The notes: generated by a model from the sequence alone, not told the origin. Shown: positions 30,803 to 39,436, counted from the first letter of the stretch. The stretch: DNA of 54,983 nt from DASQGA01 sp035535315 (GCA_035535315.1 DATLQD010000157.1:1-54983); one strand, 5' to 3'. Translations and numbers: made by a program.

Positions 30803-32032
30803 TCAGGGCACGCCCTCTTCTTCGAACGGGGCGAGCCGGTCCCTGGAGCTCTCGTAGCTCGCGAGGTTGTGGTCGAACAGCCGCTCTCGCTCAGCCCGCG
30901 TGAGCTGCTCCGCGCGAAGCTGACTCACGTATTTGGCGCGGTAGAGATGGACGTCGTCGGTGAGATCCCAGGGAATTCCCTGGTAGACGGCCACCTGACC
31001 GTCGTCCTCGACGCCGATGAAGTAGGCGCGGGAGACACCCCAGAATGTGGCCGCCGCCAGGATGAGGAGCATCGCGACGAGCGCGAGCGACCAAAGGAGC
31101 CAACGTGGGACGCGGGGACCTCGGGGCCGCTTGCCCTTCGAGGGCGGGTCGGCGCCGTCGGGCGCCTGCCAGCCGCGGGCTCGCTCCGGGGGCGCGACGA
31201 TGGTCTCGGTCGGAGCCGCGTCCCGCAGGGCGGGCGCCTCGAGGCCCGAAAGCGTGTCCTCGAGGTCGGCGGAAGCGTCGTGGCCGTTCCCGGCGGCGAG
31301 CGTGTCGGCAAGCGCGTCCCCCGCCTCGAGCCGGAAGAGAACGACCGTGACGTTGTCCTCTCCGCCCCGGCGGTTGGCCTCCTTCACGAGCGATCTGGCG
31401 GCGTGCTCGAGGCTCTTGGCGCCCCGCACGACGGCGAGGATCCGGTCGTCTTCGACCATCGTTGTCAGCCCGTCGGAGCAGAGAAGGAAGACGTCGTCCG
31501 TCTCGATGCCGACCGTGAACGTGTCGACGTCCACCTCCGGGTCGGTGCCGAGGGCGCGCGTGATCACCGACCGCTGCGGGTGCAGGTCGGCCTCCTCCGG
31601 GCTCAGGCGTCCGCTCCGAACGAGGTCGGCGACGAGCGAGTGGTCCTCCGTCAGCTGCTCCAGGGCGCCTCCGCGAATTCGATAGGCCCGCGAGTCGCCG
31701 ACGTGCCCGATCGAGAGCTGCTCCTCACCCACCAGCGATGCCGTGACGGTCGTCCCCATGCCTGAGGCCTGGGTGTCGGTCTGGGCCCGCTCGAAGATAC
31801 GCCGGTTCGCCTCCTGGATGATCGCCTCCAGCCGCTGCTCGGGGTCGAGCTCGTCGGCTTCGTGGAACTCGCGGAACGCCGCCGCAGCGAGCCTCGATGC
31901 CACCTCGCCTGCCTGCGCCCCACCCATGCCGTCTGCGACCGCGAAAAGCGGAGGCTCGGCGACGAAGGAGTCCTCGTTCCGCCGCCGCTTGCGGCCGGCA
32001 TCGGTGAGAGCCGCGCGCTCCCCGAGCCTCAC
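30803..32032 (-). CDS. pstP: PP2C-family Ser/Thr phosphatase PstP
   Basis: The 409-residue phosphatase reverses PknB phosphorylation. The cytosolic domain (about residues 1-235) has the metal-binding motifs RNEDSF, AVADGMGG, GHVGDSRAYRI, LLCSDGLT and GGEDNVTVVL. A variable linker and one membrane helix (WLLWSLALVAMLLILAAATF) follow, with a small extracellular tail. The GTG overlaps the fhaB stop. Position within the cluster is the usual one between the FHA genes and rodA. Confidence 0.95.
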   Translation of the reverse strand: MRLGERAALTDAGRKRRRNEDSFVAEPPLFAVADGMGGAQAGEVASRLAAAAFREFHEADELDPEQRLEAIIQEANRRIFERAQTDTQASGMGTTVTASLVGEEQLSIGHVGDSRAYRIRGGALEQLTEDHSLVADLVRSGRLSPEEADLHPQRSVITRALGTDPEVDVDTFTVGIETDDVFLLCSDGLTTMVEDDRILAVVRGAKSLEHAARSLVKEANRRGGEDNVTVVLFRLEAGDALADTLAAGNGHDASADLEDTLSGLEAPALRDAAPTETIVAPPERARGWQAPDGADPPSKGKRPRGPRVPRWLLWSLALVAMLLILAAATFWGVSRAYFIGVEDDGQVAVYQGIPWDLTDDVHLYRAKYVSQLRAEQLTRAERERLFDHNLASYESSRDRLAPFEEEGVP

Positions 32033-32496
32033 TGCTCGAACCTCAACTCGGTCTCTCCGACCCGCACCAGATCGCCTTCGTGCAGCCGGCGGCGGCCTTC
32101 GACACGCTCGCCGTTCACGCTGGTCCCGTTCGTCGAGTGGAGATCGTGCAGCCAGACCCCGTCGCGGCCGGCCTCGATCCGAGCATGGTGGCCCGACGCG
32201 TACTCGTCTCCGTCAAGGGTGATCGTGTTTTCGTCTGACCGCCCGATCGTGACGGGCACGGGGCCGACATCGTGGCCCGAGCCGATCGGAACGGAGGAGC
32301 TCGAGACGACCACGAGCCGCGCTGAGGCCGCCGACATTCCGGCTGCAAGAGGCGTCCCCCTGACCTGGGCCGGCGCCATGATAAAGCTCTCCTGGGGCAC
32401 GCGCAGGTCTCTCGAGGCCCCGCGGATCACCCGCCAGATGAAGAGGTAGAGGATGATGAGAAAGAGGGCCTGGAGACCGAGGAGGAGCTGCTCCAC
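32029..32496 (-). CDS. fhaB: Membrane-anchored FHA protein FhaB
   Basis: The 155-residue protein has an N-terminal helix (LLLGLQALFLIILYLFIWRV) and a C-terminal FHA domain that binds phosphothreonine. Signature residues are IGRSDENTI, HHARIEAG and DLHSTNGTSVNGERV. FhaB (FipA in mycobacteria) links PknB signalling with division and wall polymerases. The GTG start lies 9 bases after the fhaA stop, and the end overlaps pstP by four bases. Confidence 0.94.
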   Translation of the reverse strand: MEQLLLGLQALFLIILYLFIWRVIRGASRDLRVPQESFIMAPAQVRGTPLAAGMSAASARLVVVSSSSVPIGSGHDVGPVPVTIGRSDENTITLDGDEYASGHHARIEAGRDGVWLHDLHSTNGTSVNGERVEGRRRLHEGDLVRVGETELRFEQ

Positions 32497-32505
32497 AGAC
32501 GACTC

Positions 32506-33318
32506 CTACTCAGGTCGCTCGAACGTCAGCTGTGTCTTTCCGACGACGATCGAGTCCCCGTGCTCCAGGCGCTCCCGTTCGACGCGCTTGCCGTTCAACT
32601 CGACCCCGTTTGTCGAGCCGAGGTCGACGAGCCAGTAGGCGCCGTCCTCGACGCGGATCTCAGTGTGACGGCGCGAAACGTTTGCGTCCTCGACAGTGAT
32701 GTCGCAATCGCGCGAGCGGCCGATCACCAGGCGAGGTTTGTCCAACGGGTGCTTGACACCGTTCAGGACGATGGCGGGCGGCGTGTGGGCGAGCCCGAGG
32801 CGGTCGGCCTCGTCGGCGCTGACAGCTGCCGTGTCAGGCGCAGGCCGGTAGATCTTTGTCTCGCCGGCCTCCGAGGAAGCAGGCGCGTCCGCGGCGGGGG
32901 CTGGCGCACTAGGAGCGGGCGGCGCCTGCGGGCTCGGCGCTTCGCGCCGAGGCTGCACCATCCTGGTTGCAATCCCGAACTCACCCACCTCGAGGTCCTC
33001 GTCCTCGTGCAGGATCACCCGGGGCGTCGTGAGGAGCGCGTAGCCCTCCCGGCGGGCATGCTCCGAGAGGTAGTCGGAGAGCTCGGTGACCAGGGACTCT
33101 TCGTAGCTCGAGAACTGCTCCCGATCTGATGGCGAGAGATACAGGAGGTACTCATTCGGCACGTAGACCCGGGAGACAGAGACCGACTTGTTCTCGTCCA
33201 TCTCCTTCGCGAGCTTCCGGGCGAGCTCGACCGGCTGGACGTGCGACTTGAAGGCACGTCCGAAAGCTCCCTCGATGAGGGACTCGATGCGGTGCTCGAT
33301 GCTACGTAGGACGCTCAC
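32506..33318 (-). CDS. fhaA: DUF3662/FHA protein FhaA
   Basis: The 270-residue protein starts with GTG (VSVLRSIEHRIESLIEGAFG), the conserved beginning of FhaA. The first domain is DUF3662 (SHVQPVELARKLAKEMDENK and YLLYLSPSDREQF); a Pro/Ala linker follows; the FHA domain is C-terminal with IGRSRDCDI, SRRHTEIR and DLGSTNGVELNGKRV. FhaA binds phosphorylated kinase substrates, such as the MviN flippase in mycobacteria. The start overlaps the end of the upstream polytopic kinase gene by 17 bases. Confidence 0.94.
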   Translation of the reverse strand: MSVLRSIEHRIESLIEGAFGRAFKSHVQPVELARKLAKEMDENKSVSVSRVYVPNEYLLYLSPSDREQFSSYEESLVTELSDYLSEHARREGYALLTTPRVILHEDEDLEVGEFGIATRMVQPRREAPSPQAPPAPSAPAPAADAPASSEAGETKIYRPAPDTAAVSADEADRLGLAHTPPAIVLNGVKHPLDKPRLVIGRSRDCDITVEDANVSRRHTEIRVEDGAYWLVDLGSTNGVELNGKRVERERLEHGDSIVVGKTQLTFERPE

Positions 33319-34963
33319 CCGGCTCGGGCATTCTGCCCGACCCCGGTGAGTCGGGGCTGCGGTGCCCGCGCAGCGCGAGAAGGCAGGTTGCCGCCCAGAC
33401 GAAGAGCGTCGTGGAGAGCGCGTGCGGGGGCTCACCCCCAAAGGCTGTGGGCATGAGGAGCACGCCGCCGAGGAGGGCCGCCCCCCAGACCGCGGTTGCC
33501 CAGCGTCCGTGAGAGACAGCGAGGTCGGCGGACGCCGCGGCGAGCGCGAGAACCACGGCTGTGACGGCGAGGGTCGGATGGGCCGTGAGGGCGCCGTAGA
33601 GCGTGGCGGTGACGTCCAGCGGGCCGGTCGAGCCGGCGACCGGAGCCGTCGAGCCCGGGGAGTCTCCGGCGAACGGAAGCGGTCGGCCTGCGAGCACTGA
33701 GACTGCGGCCGCGAGCGGGACACAGGCGGCGGCGCCGACCGCTCGGCGGATTCGCCCCCGGGCTTCGAGGAGCGCCACTGGGAGGAGCGGAATGGCTCCG
33801 AACGGAGCCAGAAGCGGGGCTGCGACCGGGAGGAGGCTCCGCTCTGCATCCCGGGCGTGCAGGGCAAGCCAGGCGCACGCGAGCGCTCCGTAGGCGATCG
33901 CGAGTCCGAGCGAGAGGTTTCCGAGCGGCAGCACAGGAGCAGCGAGGGCTACGGCGAGGCCGGCGACGGGCGACCGTAGAGCCGCAAGACCGGCCAGTGC
34001 CGCGAGCACCAGCGGCCACCCACGCGGGAAGAAAGGGAGGAGCGTTGTTGCTCCACCGGCGGCCAGGGCTGCGAGCAACGCATGAGCTGCGCGCTCGCGC
34101 AAGGCGGTGCGAGAGGCTGCCGAGTGCGGGTGATGCACTCGAAGCTCGCCACCGGCCCGAAGGTCGGCCGCAAGCCGCCGGGCGGGTGGGCGGCGCCGGG
34201 GCTCGACCGAAAGCATCGAATCGACCGTCGTGCAGACCTCGCGCGGCAGGTCCGGCCGCTCCGCGGCTAGCCGCGGCGCCCCTGCTGCGATCCGCCGCGC
34301 CGTCTCCACGGGCGACGTGGCCGCAAACGGATGCCAACCGGCGAGAGCTTCCCAAAGCATCACTCCCACGCCCCACACGTCGGCCGCGCCGCCGGCGGGC
34401 TTTCCCTCGAGCCGCTCGGGCGCGACGTAGGCGAGGGTGCCCGGGACGTCTCCGGTCGCGGTCAGGCCCTCGAGCTCGTCGAGACGGGCCAGCCCGAAGT
34501 CGAGGAGCCGCGTCGAGACCTCGTCGCACTCCTCGACCATGACGTTGGCGGGCTTCACATCGCGGTGGACGATTCCCTTCGCGTGCGCATGGGCCAGCGC
34601 GTCGAGGACCTGTGCGGCCACCTCGATTGCGGTCGCATCGTCGACCTTGCCGGCGCGGAGCGCCTCGCGAAGGTTCTTTCCGCGCACGTACTCGTACGCG
34701 ACGTAGACATGTCCGTCATCGCGGTGGAACGCAAGCGCCCGCAGGCAGCGCGGATGCCGGAGGCGTGTCGCCGCGTCGACCTCCCGTTTCGCGCGGGAGC
34801 CCGCCTTGCCCGTGCGCTCGACAACTTTCAATGCAACGTCGCGGCCCGCCTCTTCGTCACGCACCAGCCAGACGGAGCCCGAGCCGCCGCTTCCGAGCGG
34901 GCGAAGGGGCCTGTAGCGCCCGAGGACCAGGTCGGCGGTGCGAAGAGCGGTGGCTGTCTGCAC
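33302..34963 (-). CDS. Ser/Thr kinase domain fused to a multi-helix membrane domain
   Basis: From GTG 34963 the protein has 553 residues. The kinase domain (about residues 14-265) shows LGSGGSGSVWLVRD, VALKVVER, HRDVKPANV, DFGLARL and APERL. The rest is a hydrophobic, Ala/Leu-rich block of eight to ten predicted helices that resembles no transporter I recognise. Most bacterial kinases of this type have one helix and an outer sensor, so this plan is unusual. It is the first gene of the cell-wall cluster and overlaps fhaA, so it may act on FhaA or feed the PknB network. That is inference. Confidence 0.88.
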   Translation of the reverse strand: MQTATALRTADLVLGRYRPLRPLGSGGSGSVWLVRDEEAGRDVALKVVERTGKAGSRAKREVDAATRLRHPRCLRALAFHRDDGHVYVAYEYVRGKNLREALRAGKVDDATAIEVAAQVLDALAHAHAKGIVHRDVKPANVMVEECDEVSTRLLDFGLARLDELEGLTATGDVPGTLAYVAPERLEGKPAGGAADVWGVGVMLWEALAGWHPFAATSPVETARRIAAGAPRLAAERPDLPREVCTTVDSMLSVEPRRRPPARRLAADLRAGGELRVHHPHSAASRTALRERAAHALLAALAAGGATTLLPFFPRGWPLVLAALAGLAALRSPVAGLAVALAAPVLPLGNLSLGLAIAYGALACAWLALHARDAERSLLPVAAPLLAPFGAIPLLPVALLEARGRIRRAVGAAACVPLAAAVSVLAGRPLPFAGDSPGSTAPVAGSTGPLDVTATLYGALTAHPTLAVTAVVLALAAASADLAVSHGRWATAVWGAALLGGVLLMPTAFGGEPPHALSTTLFVWAATCLLALRGHRSPDSPGSGRMPEPGERPT

Positions 34964-35081
34964 GGGCTTCCGCCTTTGTTCCTTCGCGTGCGAAGTCCTC
35001 CATTTGCCCCGCAAAGTGATGTAATCGCCGGTCACGCTGGTAAACTCCGCCGACTTTCCGCCCCCTCGCCAGGTCACGGCC

Positions 35082-36218
35082 GTGATCGATCGCGACAGAC
35101 GCGACAGCGAAGAAATCGAATTCGACTTCTTCGACGACGCCCCGACGAGGGAAGCGTCGGCGACAGAGGACGCGCCGCGTGGTCCGAAGCCCCGCCGGCT
35201 GCCGCGGCGTCCCCCCGGAGGCGGGACCGCGCCCCCGGTTGTGCGCCTCGCAGCCCTGATCGCGGGGGCGATCATCCTTGCCGTCGTGCTCGTCCTCTGG
35301 GTGAACGGCTGTCGAAACGACCAGAAGGTCGATGCGTACAAGAGCTACATGGCCGACGTCGACAAGGTGACCAGCGACTCCGAGCAGATCGGCAAGCAGT
35401 TGAACACACTGATCGCGACACCCGGGCTGAAGCTCCAGGACCTCCAGGACCGGCTCGATGGGCTTCGAAATCAGCAAGCGCAGGTCGTGACGCAGGCGCA
35501 GGGCCTCGATCCGCCCGGCACGCTCCGTGAGCAACAGGAGAGCCTCGTCGACACCATGGCGCTCCGGGTGAGCGGTCTCGCAGGCCTCGCCCAGGCTTTC
35601 GCCCGGATCACCGCCGCCTCCGACGCGACCCAGGCCGGCAAGTCGCTCGCGCAGCAGTCCGCCCGCTTCGTCGCGAGCGACGTCGTCTACGACGACTTCT
35701 TCCGGACCCCTTCCCAGCTGATTCTCAGAGAGGAGGGGATCACGGGCGTGGACGTGCCGGACTCGGCCTTCCTGACGACGCCTGAGCTCGCGACCGCATC
35801 CTCCTGGGAGCTCGTCGTCAAGCGCCTGACTCAGAGCCCGGGCGGAGGCCTCCACGGCAACCAGATCGACGGTGTCCGGGTCCTCCCGGGCGGTGATCGC
35901 CTCTCGCCGACGGATGAGAACACCGTCGAGGCCTCTGAGCGCCTGGCGTTCGAGGTCGCGGTGCGAAACAGCGGCGACAGCCAGGAGACCCAGGTCGAAG
36001 TGACCCTCACGATCCAGGGCGGCACCCAGCCGATCAAGCGTACGAAGACCATCGCGATCATCGACCCCAGCAAGACGAAGTCGGTCGTGTTCCGCGACCT
36101 CGGCACACTCCCGTTCGGGACCCGGACGACGGTCCGAGTTAACGTACTCCCAGTCGAGGGTGAGCAGAACACGAGCAACAACACGGTCGAGTACCCGGTC
36201 ATCTTCTCGTTCGGCTAG
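35082..36218 (+). CDS. Membrane-anchored protein with C-terminal Ig-like (CARDB-like) domain
   Basis: The 378-residue product has an acidic start (EEIEFDFFDDAP), a Pro/Arg-rich stretch, one membrane helix at about residues 54-74 and a long outer region. The part at about 80-165 is Gln-rich and predicted to be coiled coil. The part at about 280-378 (FEVAVRNSGDSQETQVEVTL, then NVLPVEGEQNTSNNT) has the alternating strands of CARDB-type adhesion domains. Function is unknown. Starting with GTG, it is divergent from the polytopic kinase gene with 118 bases between, and may be part of the same envelope-signalling region. Confidence 0.7.
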   Translation: MIDRDRRDSEEIEFDFFDDAPTREASATEDAPRGPKPRRLPRRPPGGGTAPPVVRLAALIAGAIILAVVLVLWVNGCRNDQKVDAYKSYMADVDKVTSDSEQIGKQLNTLIATPGLKLQDLQDRLDGLRNQQAQVVTQAQGLDPPGTLREQQESLVDTMALRVSGLAGLAQAFARITAASDATQAGKSLAQQSARFVASDVVYDDFFRTPSQLILREEGITGVDVPDSAFLTTPELATASSWELVVKRLTQSPGGGLHGNQIDGVRVLPGGDRLSPTDENTVEASERLAFEVAVRNSGDSQETQVEVTLTIQGGTQPIKRTKTIAIIDPSKTKSVVFRDLGTLPFGTRTTVRVNVLPVEGEQNTSNNTVEYPVIFSFG

Positions 36219-36248
36219 ATCTGGAAGCCGGATTCGGAGGATCGCCTA

Positions 36249-36731
36249 GTGCCTCCTGGCGACGCGGTTACCGGTTGGCTCGCAGTCGGGTCTGCCGCCG
36301 CGGCGGTGCTCGCCTTCCTGCTCGTGCTGGGCTTCTATCTCAAGCTTCGCCGGGTCAGGCAGGACCAGCTTGTCCTCCTCGGGGGCACGAAAGGCGACCT
36401 CGTCGAGTTCGCGGTGTCCCTTCAGGGTCGGATCGATGACTTGCACCGGGCCGTCGACGAGGTCGCCGTCGGACTCTCGCGGCTCGACCAGCGGATCGAC
36501 GGCTGCCTCTCGCATACGTCGATCGTTCGCTACGACGCGTATGAGGACGTCGGCGGGCACCAATCGGCTTCACTCGCCTTCCTGGACGGAGTCCGGTCGG
36601 GCATCGTCGTCAGCGCGATCCAGGGCCGCGACTACGCGCGCATCTACGTGAAGGAGCTCGATCGTGGCCGTGCGCCGATCGCGCTCTCACCGGAGGAGCA
36701 GGAGGCAGTCGACCGGGCGATGGCGTTGTGA
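36249..36731 (+). CDS. DUF4446 family membrane protein
   Basis: The 160-residue protein has one N-terminal helix (WLAVGSAAAAVLAFLLVLGF), a basic and coiled-coil portion (LQGRIDDLHRAVDEVAVGLS) and a conserved C-terminal domain with SIVRYDAYEDVGGHQSASLA, LLDG-like FLDGVRSG and IQGRDYARIYVKEL. This is DUF4446, found in Firmicutes and Actinobacteria near envelope or division genes, with no known activity. It starts with GTG 30 bases after the preceding gene and overlaps the acetyltransferase gene (GTGA). Confidence 0.88.
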   Translation: MPPGDAVTGWLAVGSAAAAVLAFLLVLGFYLKLRRVRQDQLVLLGGTKGDLVEFAVSLQGRIDDLHRAVDEVAVGLSRLDQRIDGCLSHTSIVRYDAYEDVGGHQSASLAFLDGVRSGIVVSAIQGRDYARIYVKELDRGRAPIALSPEEQEAVDRAMAL

Positions 36732-37135
36732 TCGAGGTCCGGGTGGACGTCCGGCCCCTTCGCCGCGAGGATGAGCCCCTCCTCTTCGGCCTGGCCCGGC
36801 TCGACCGGGGCGCAGACCGGCGTACGCTCGACGTTCTCGAGGGCGAGACCGTCTTCGTGGCCGAGGTGGGCGGCGCACCTGCCGGCTACGTCGCAGTCGA
36901 GCTGACAGAGGTGTCTGCGCGAGTCGACCAGCTCTTCGTGAGCCCTGAGCACGAAGCCGAGGGCGTCGGCAAGCGCCTCCTCGAGTACGCCGAGGGCTAC
37001 GCCATCTCACAGGGGGCGGCCACGCTCCAGGTCGTCGTCGAGGACGAGAACCGTCGCGCGCACGACTTCTATCGCGGGCGTGGTTTCGTGTCGGTCGGGG
37101 AGAACGTGCTCGAGCTGGTGCTTCCGCAAGCCTAA
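36728..37135 (+). CDS. GNAT family N-acetyltransferase
   Basis: The 135-residue protein shows the GNAT fold: a start VDVRPLRREDEPLLF, the strand AGYVAVEL, the acetyl-CoA motif VDQLFVSPEHEAEGVGKRLL and the end DFYRGRGFVSVGENVLEL. It transfers an acetyl group to an amine on a small molecule or protein; the substrate cannot be told. Its GTG overlaps the DUF4446 stop. Confidence 0.9.
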   Translation: MIEVRVDVRPLRREDEPLLFGLARLDRGADRRTLDVLEGETVFVAEVGGAPAGYVAVELTEVSARVDQLFVSPEHEAEGVGKRLLEYAEGYAISQGAATLQVVVEDENRRAHDFYRGRGFVSVGENVLELVLPQA

Positions 37136-37192
37136 GAACCCTGCTGAGCGCGGCTTCGGCCGGTTCGCGATTCAGTACGATTCGCGAGGCAA

Positions 37193-37696
37193 ATGGGTCA
37201 GGTTCTCGTCCTCAATGCGAGCTACGAACCGCTCAACGTGTGCACGGTGCGGCGTGCCCACGTGCTCGTTTTCAAGGGGAAGGCCGAGATCATCGAGCAC
37301 CTTGGCAAGCCCCTGCGCTCGGCCGCGGATACATTCGTCTGGCCGCACGTGATCAGGCTCCTCTCGTACGTCCGGGTCCCGAACGCGATTCAGCGGAAGA
37401 TCTCGAGGCGCGCCCTCTTCGCCCGGGACCGCTGGCAATGCCAGTACTGCGGCTCGGAAAGCGGCAAGCTGACCCTGGACCACGTTGTGCCGCGATCCCG
37501 AGGCGGCGAGTCGATCTGGGAAAACGTCGTGGCCTCGTGCGCGCCCTGCAACCTCAGGAAGGGCAACCGGACACCCGACGAGGTGCAGATGCGCCTCCAA
37601 AGGAACCCTCGGCCCCCCGCGCCCGCGCTCTTCGTGACGCTCTCGGCGCCACGAATCCCGGATCGCTGGCAGCCGTACCTGACCGCCTTCGCGTAG
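37193..37696 (+). CDS. HNH endonuclease family protein
   Basis: The 167-residue protein has an N-terminal part typical of a widespread actinobacterial family (VLVLNASYEPLNVCTVRRAH) and a C-terminal HNH domain: Cys pair in CQYCG, catalytic LDHVVPRSRGG and second Cys pair in CAPCN with the ENVVASC region. The four Cys bind structural zinc. Despite its nuclease fold the family's role in the cell is unclear; it is chromosomal and conserved, not linked to a mobile element here. A terminator follows. Confidence 0.9.
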   Translation: MGQVLVLNASYEPLNVCTVRRAHVLVFKGKAEIIEHLGKPLRSAADTFVWPHVIRLLSYVRVPNAIQRKISRRALFARDRWQCQYCGSESGKLTLDHVVPRSRGGESIWENVVASCAPCNLRKGNRTPDEVQMRLQRNPRPPAPALFVTLSAPRIPDRWQPYLTAFA

Positions 37697-37711
37697 GGCT
37701 CCCACCGGTTA

Positions 37712-37736
37712 GGGGCTGGACAAGTCCAGCCCCTCC
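37712..37736. terminator. Bidirectional terminator
   Basis: A 10-bp perfect stem (37712-37721 with 37724-37733) with a short AA loop is followed by TCCTTT on the plus strand. It lies between the convergent HNH and glutamine synthetase genes. The minus strand lacks a clear T run. Confidence 0.7.
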
Positions 37737-37738
37737 TT

Positions 37739-39181
37739 TCAGGCGTCGTAGTAAAGCGCGAACTCGGCTGGATGGGGCCGCAGGGCGACCGCATCGACTT
37801 CGTTCTCCCGCTTGTAGTCGATCCAGGTACGGATGAGGTCTTCGCTGAAGACGTCGCCCTCCAGCAGGAAGTCGTGGTCGGCCTCGAGCGCGGCCAGTGC
37901 CTCCGCGAGTGACCCCGGCACCTGGGCTCTATCGCCGGTGGCCTCCTCGAAGAGGTCGAAGTCGGACGGGGCCCCTGGGTCCAGGTCCCGCTTGATCCCG
38001 TCCAGGCCGGCCATCAGCATCGCCGAGAACGCGAGGTACGGATTCGCGACTGCGTCCGGGCATCGGAACTCGATCCGCTTCGCTTTCGGCGAGCTCGAGT
38101 ACATCGGGATCCTGATCGCCGCAGAGCGGTTCCGCTGCGAATAGACGAGATTTACCGGCGCCTCGAAGCCCGGGACGAGCCTTCGGTAGGAGTTCGTCGT
38201 GGGGGCGCAGAAGGCGAGCAGGGCGCCCGCATGGGCGAGGAGTCCGCCGATATAGCAGCGGGCCAGCTTCGAGAGGCCTGCGTAGCCCGACTTGTCGGCC
38301 ATGAGGGGAGTGCCCTCGAGCCAGAGCGACTGATGGGTGTGCATGCCGGACCCGTTGTCCGCGTACAACGGCTTCGGCATGAAGGTGACGCTCTTCCCGG
38401 CCGCCCGGGCGACGTTTCGGACGACGTACTTGTAGTACATGACCTGGTCGGCCATCCGCAGGAGCGGCTGGTAGCGCAGATCGATCTCACACTGGCCGCC
38501 TGAGGCCACCTCGTGATGGTGGAACTCGCAGGGAATGCCGAGGCGCTCCAGGGTCAGCACCATCTCCGTGCGTAGGTCGGAGAGCGTGTCGTGCGGCGCC
38601 GGGGGGAAGTAGCCGCCCTTCTCGCGCACGGTGTAGCCGAGCCCGGGCTGGCCCGAGTTCCAGTGCCCTTCGGTCGAGTCGACTTCGTAGCCGGCTCGGT
38701 TCACGTCGAGCGTGTAAGAGACGGCGTCGAAGACGAAGAACTCACACTCTGGCCCGAAATGCGCCGTGTCGGCGATCCCGGTCTCTCTCAAGTGCTCTTC
38801 CGCGCGGCGGGCGACGCGGCGCGGGTCGCGGGCGTAGGGCTTTCCCGTGAGCGGGTCGGCGATCTCGCAGACGAGCGAGAGGGTGGGCTCCGCCGCGAAC
38901 GGGTCGAGCGTCGCGGAAGCAGGATCCGGCATGAGGAGCATGTCGCTCTCCGCGATCCCCTGCCATCCTCGGATCGACGAGCCGTCGAAGCCGAGTCCCT
39001 CGTCGAACGCCGACTCGTCGAACGCGGAAACGGGCAGAGTCATGTGCTGCCACGATCCGAGCAGGTCGCAGAACTTGAGGTCGACCATCTTCGTCTTCGT
39101 CTCGATCGCCCAGGCGACCGCCTCCTCGGGCTCCGGCCGCGTCCCGTTCGCCAGGTAGTGCTTGGTCGTCGTCTCCTGCAT
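37739..39181 (-). CDS. glnA: Glutamine synthetase type I, beta-like, without adenylylation Tyr
   Basis: The 480-residue enzyme makes glutamine from glutamate, ammonia and ATP. It has the family's segments GFDGSSIRGW, FGPECEFFVFD, NGSGMHTHQSLW, VPGFEAPVNLVYSQRNRSA and FRCPDAVANPYL. A sequence insertion near residue 160 and the C-terminus place it with the beta group. The adenylylation site that reads NLYDLP in enteric enzymes reads DLFEEA here, so the Tyr is Phe. The ATG at 39181 has AAGGAGG five bases upstream and is preferred over an upstream TTG at 39202. A terminator-containing leader precedes it. Confidence 0.95.
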   Translation of the reverse strand: MQETTTKHYLANGTRPEPEEAVAWAIETKTKMVDLKFCDLLGSWQHMTLPVSAFDESAFDEGLGFDGSSIRGWQGIAESDMLLMPDPASATLDPFAAEPTLSLVCEIADPLTGKPYARDPRRVARRAEEHLRETGIADTAHFGPECEFFVFDAVSYTLDVNRAGYEVDSTEGHWNSGQPGLGYTVREKGGYFPPAPHDTLSDLRTEMVLTLERLGIPCEFHHHEVASGGQCEIDLRYQPLLRMADQVMYYKYVVRNVARAAGKSVTFMPKPLYADNGSGMHTHQSLWLEGTPLMADKSGYAGLSKLARCYIGGLLAHAGALLAFCAPTTNSYRRLVPGFEAPVNLVYSQRNRSAAIRIPMYSSSPKAKRIEFRCPDAVANPYLAFSAMLMAGLDGIKRDLDPGAPSDFDLFEEATGDRAQVPGSLAEALAALEADHDFLLEGDVFSEDLIRTWIDYKRENEVDAVALRPHPAEFALYYDA

Positions 39182-39204
39182 GCGCGCCTCCTTCTGGACC
39201 AATG

Positions 39205-39239
39205 AAAAAGCCCCAGGGATCCCGAGAGATCGCTGAGGC
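39205..39239 (-). terminator. Attenuator terminator in the glnA leader
   Basis: On the minus strand, bases 39239-39210 form a long stem: GCCTCAG with CTGGGGC and GATC with GATC, separated by one C-C mismatch. A run of five T (39209-39205) follows. It ends 23 bases before the glnA ATG, so transcription would stop in the leader unless prevented. Confidence 0.7.
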
Positions 39240-39277
39240 TCCGTCGCCTGTCGCCGGCCCCCTCCTCAGGGCCGGCG
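39236..39277 (-). promoter_or_regulatory. Tandem hairpins in the glnA leader, candidate ANTAR target
   Basis: Two hairpins precede the terminator. P1 (39277-39252) has nine pairs and an eight-base loop, TGAGGAGG. P2 (39249-39236) is AGGC, loop GACGGA, GCCT. The 3' arm of P2 is also the 5' arm of the terminator, so the two structures exclude each other. The loop of P1 (TGAGG) could also pair with CCTCA of the terminator arm. Two adjacent hairpins with P2 overlapping a terminator is the layout used by ANTAR antiterminator proteins. Published ANTAR hexaloops have A at position 1 and G at 4; here G4 holds but A is at position 2. Confidence 0.5.
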
Positions 39278-39283
39278 CGAAAC

Positions 39284-39313
39284 ACTGTATCGCGCGCGCT
39301 GGACGGACGAAAG
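39284..39313 (-). promoter_or_regulatory. Possible glnA promoter
   Basis: TACAGT on the minus strand (39289-39284) is a fair -10 box, with CTTTCG or TTTCGT near 39313-39307 as a weak -35. The start point would fall a few bases before hairpin P1 of the leader, giving a leader of about 95 bases. Confidence 0.35.
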
Positions 39314-39436
39314 GAGAGCCGGTATCGTCGTCCCGGCATGTTCACTCGCAGAGTCTGAGACACCAGGTGCAGGGGCCCTCCTCGGCCCACTTTTGCCCTG
39401 CCGTTTTCGTCCGACTCTCGACCCGAAGGAGCATGC

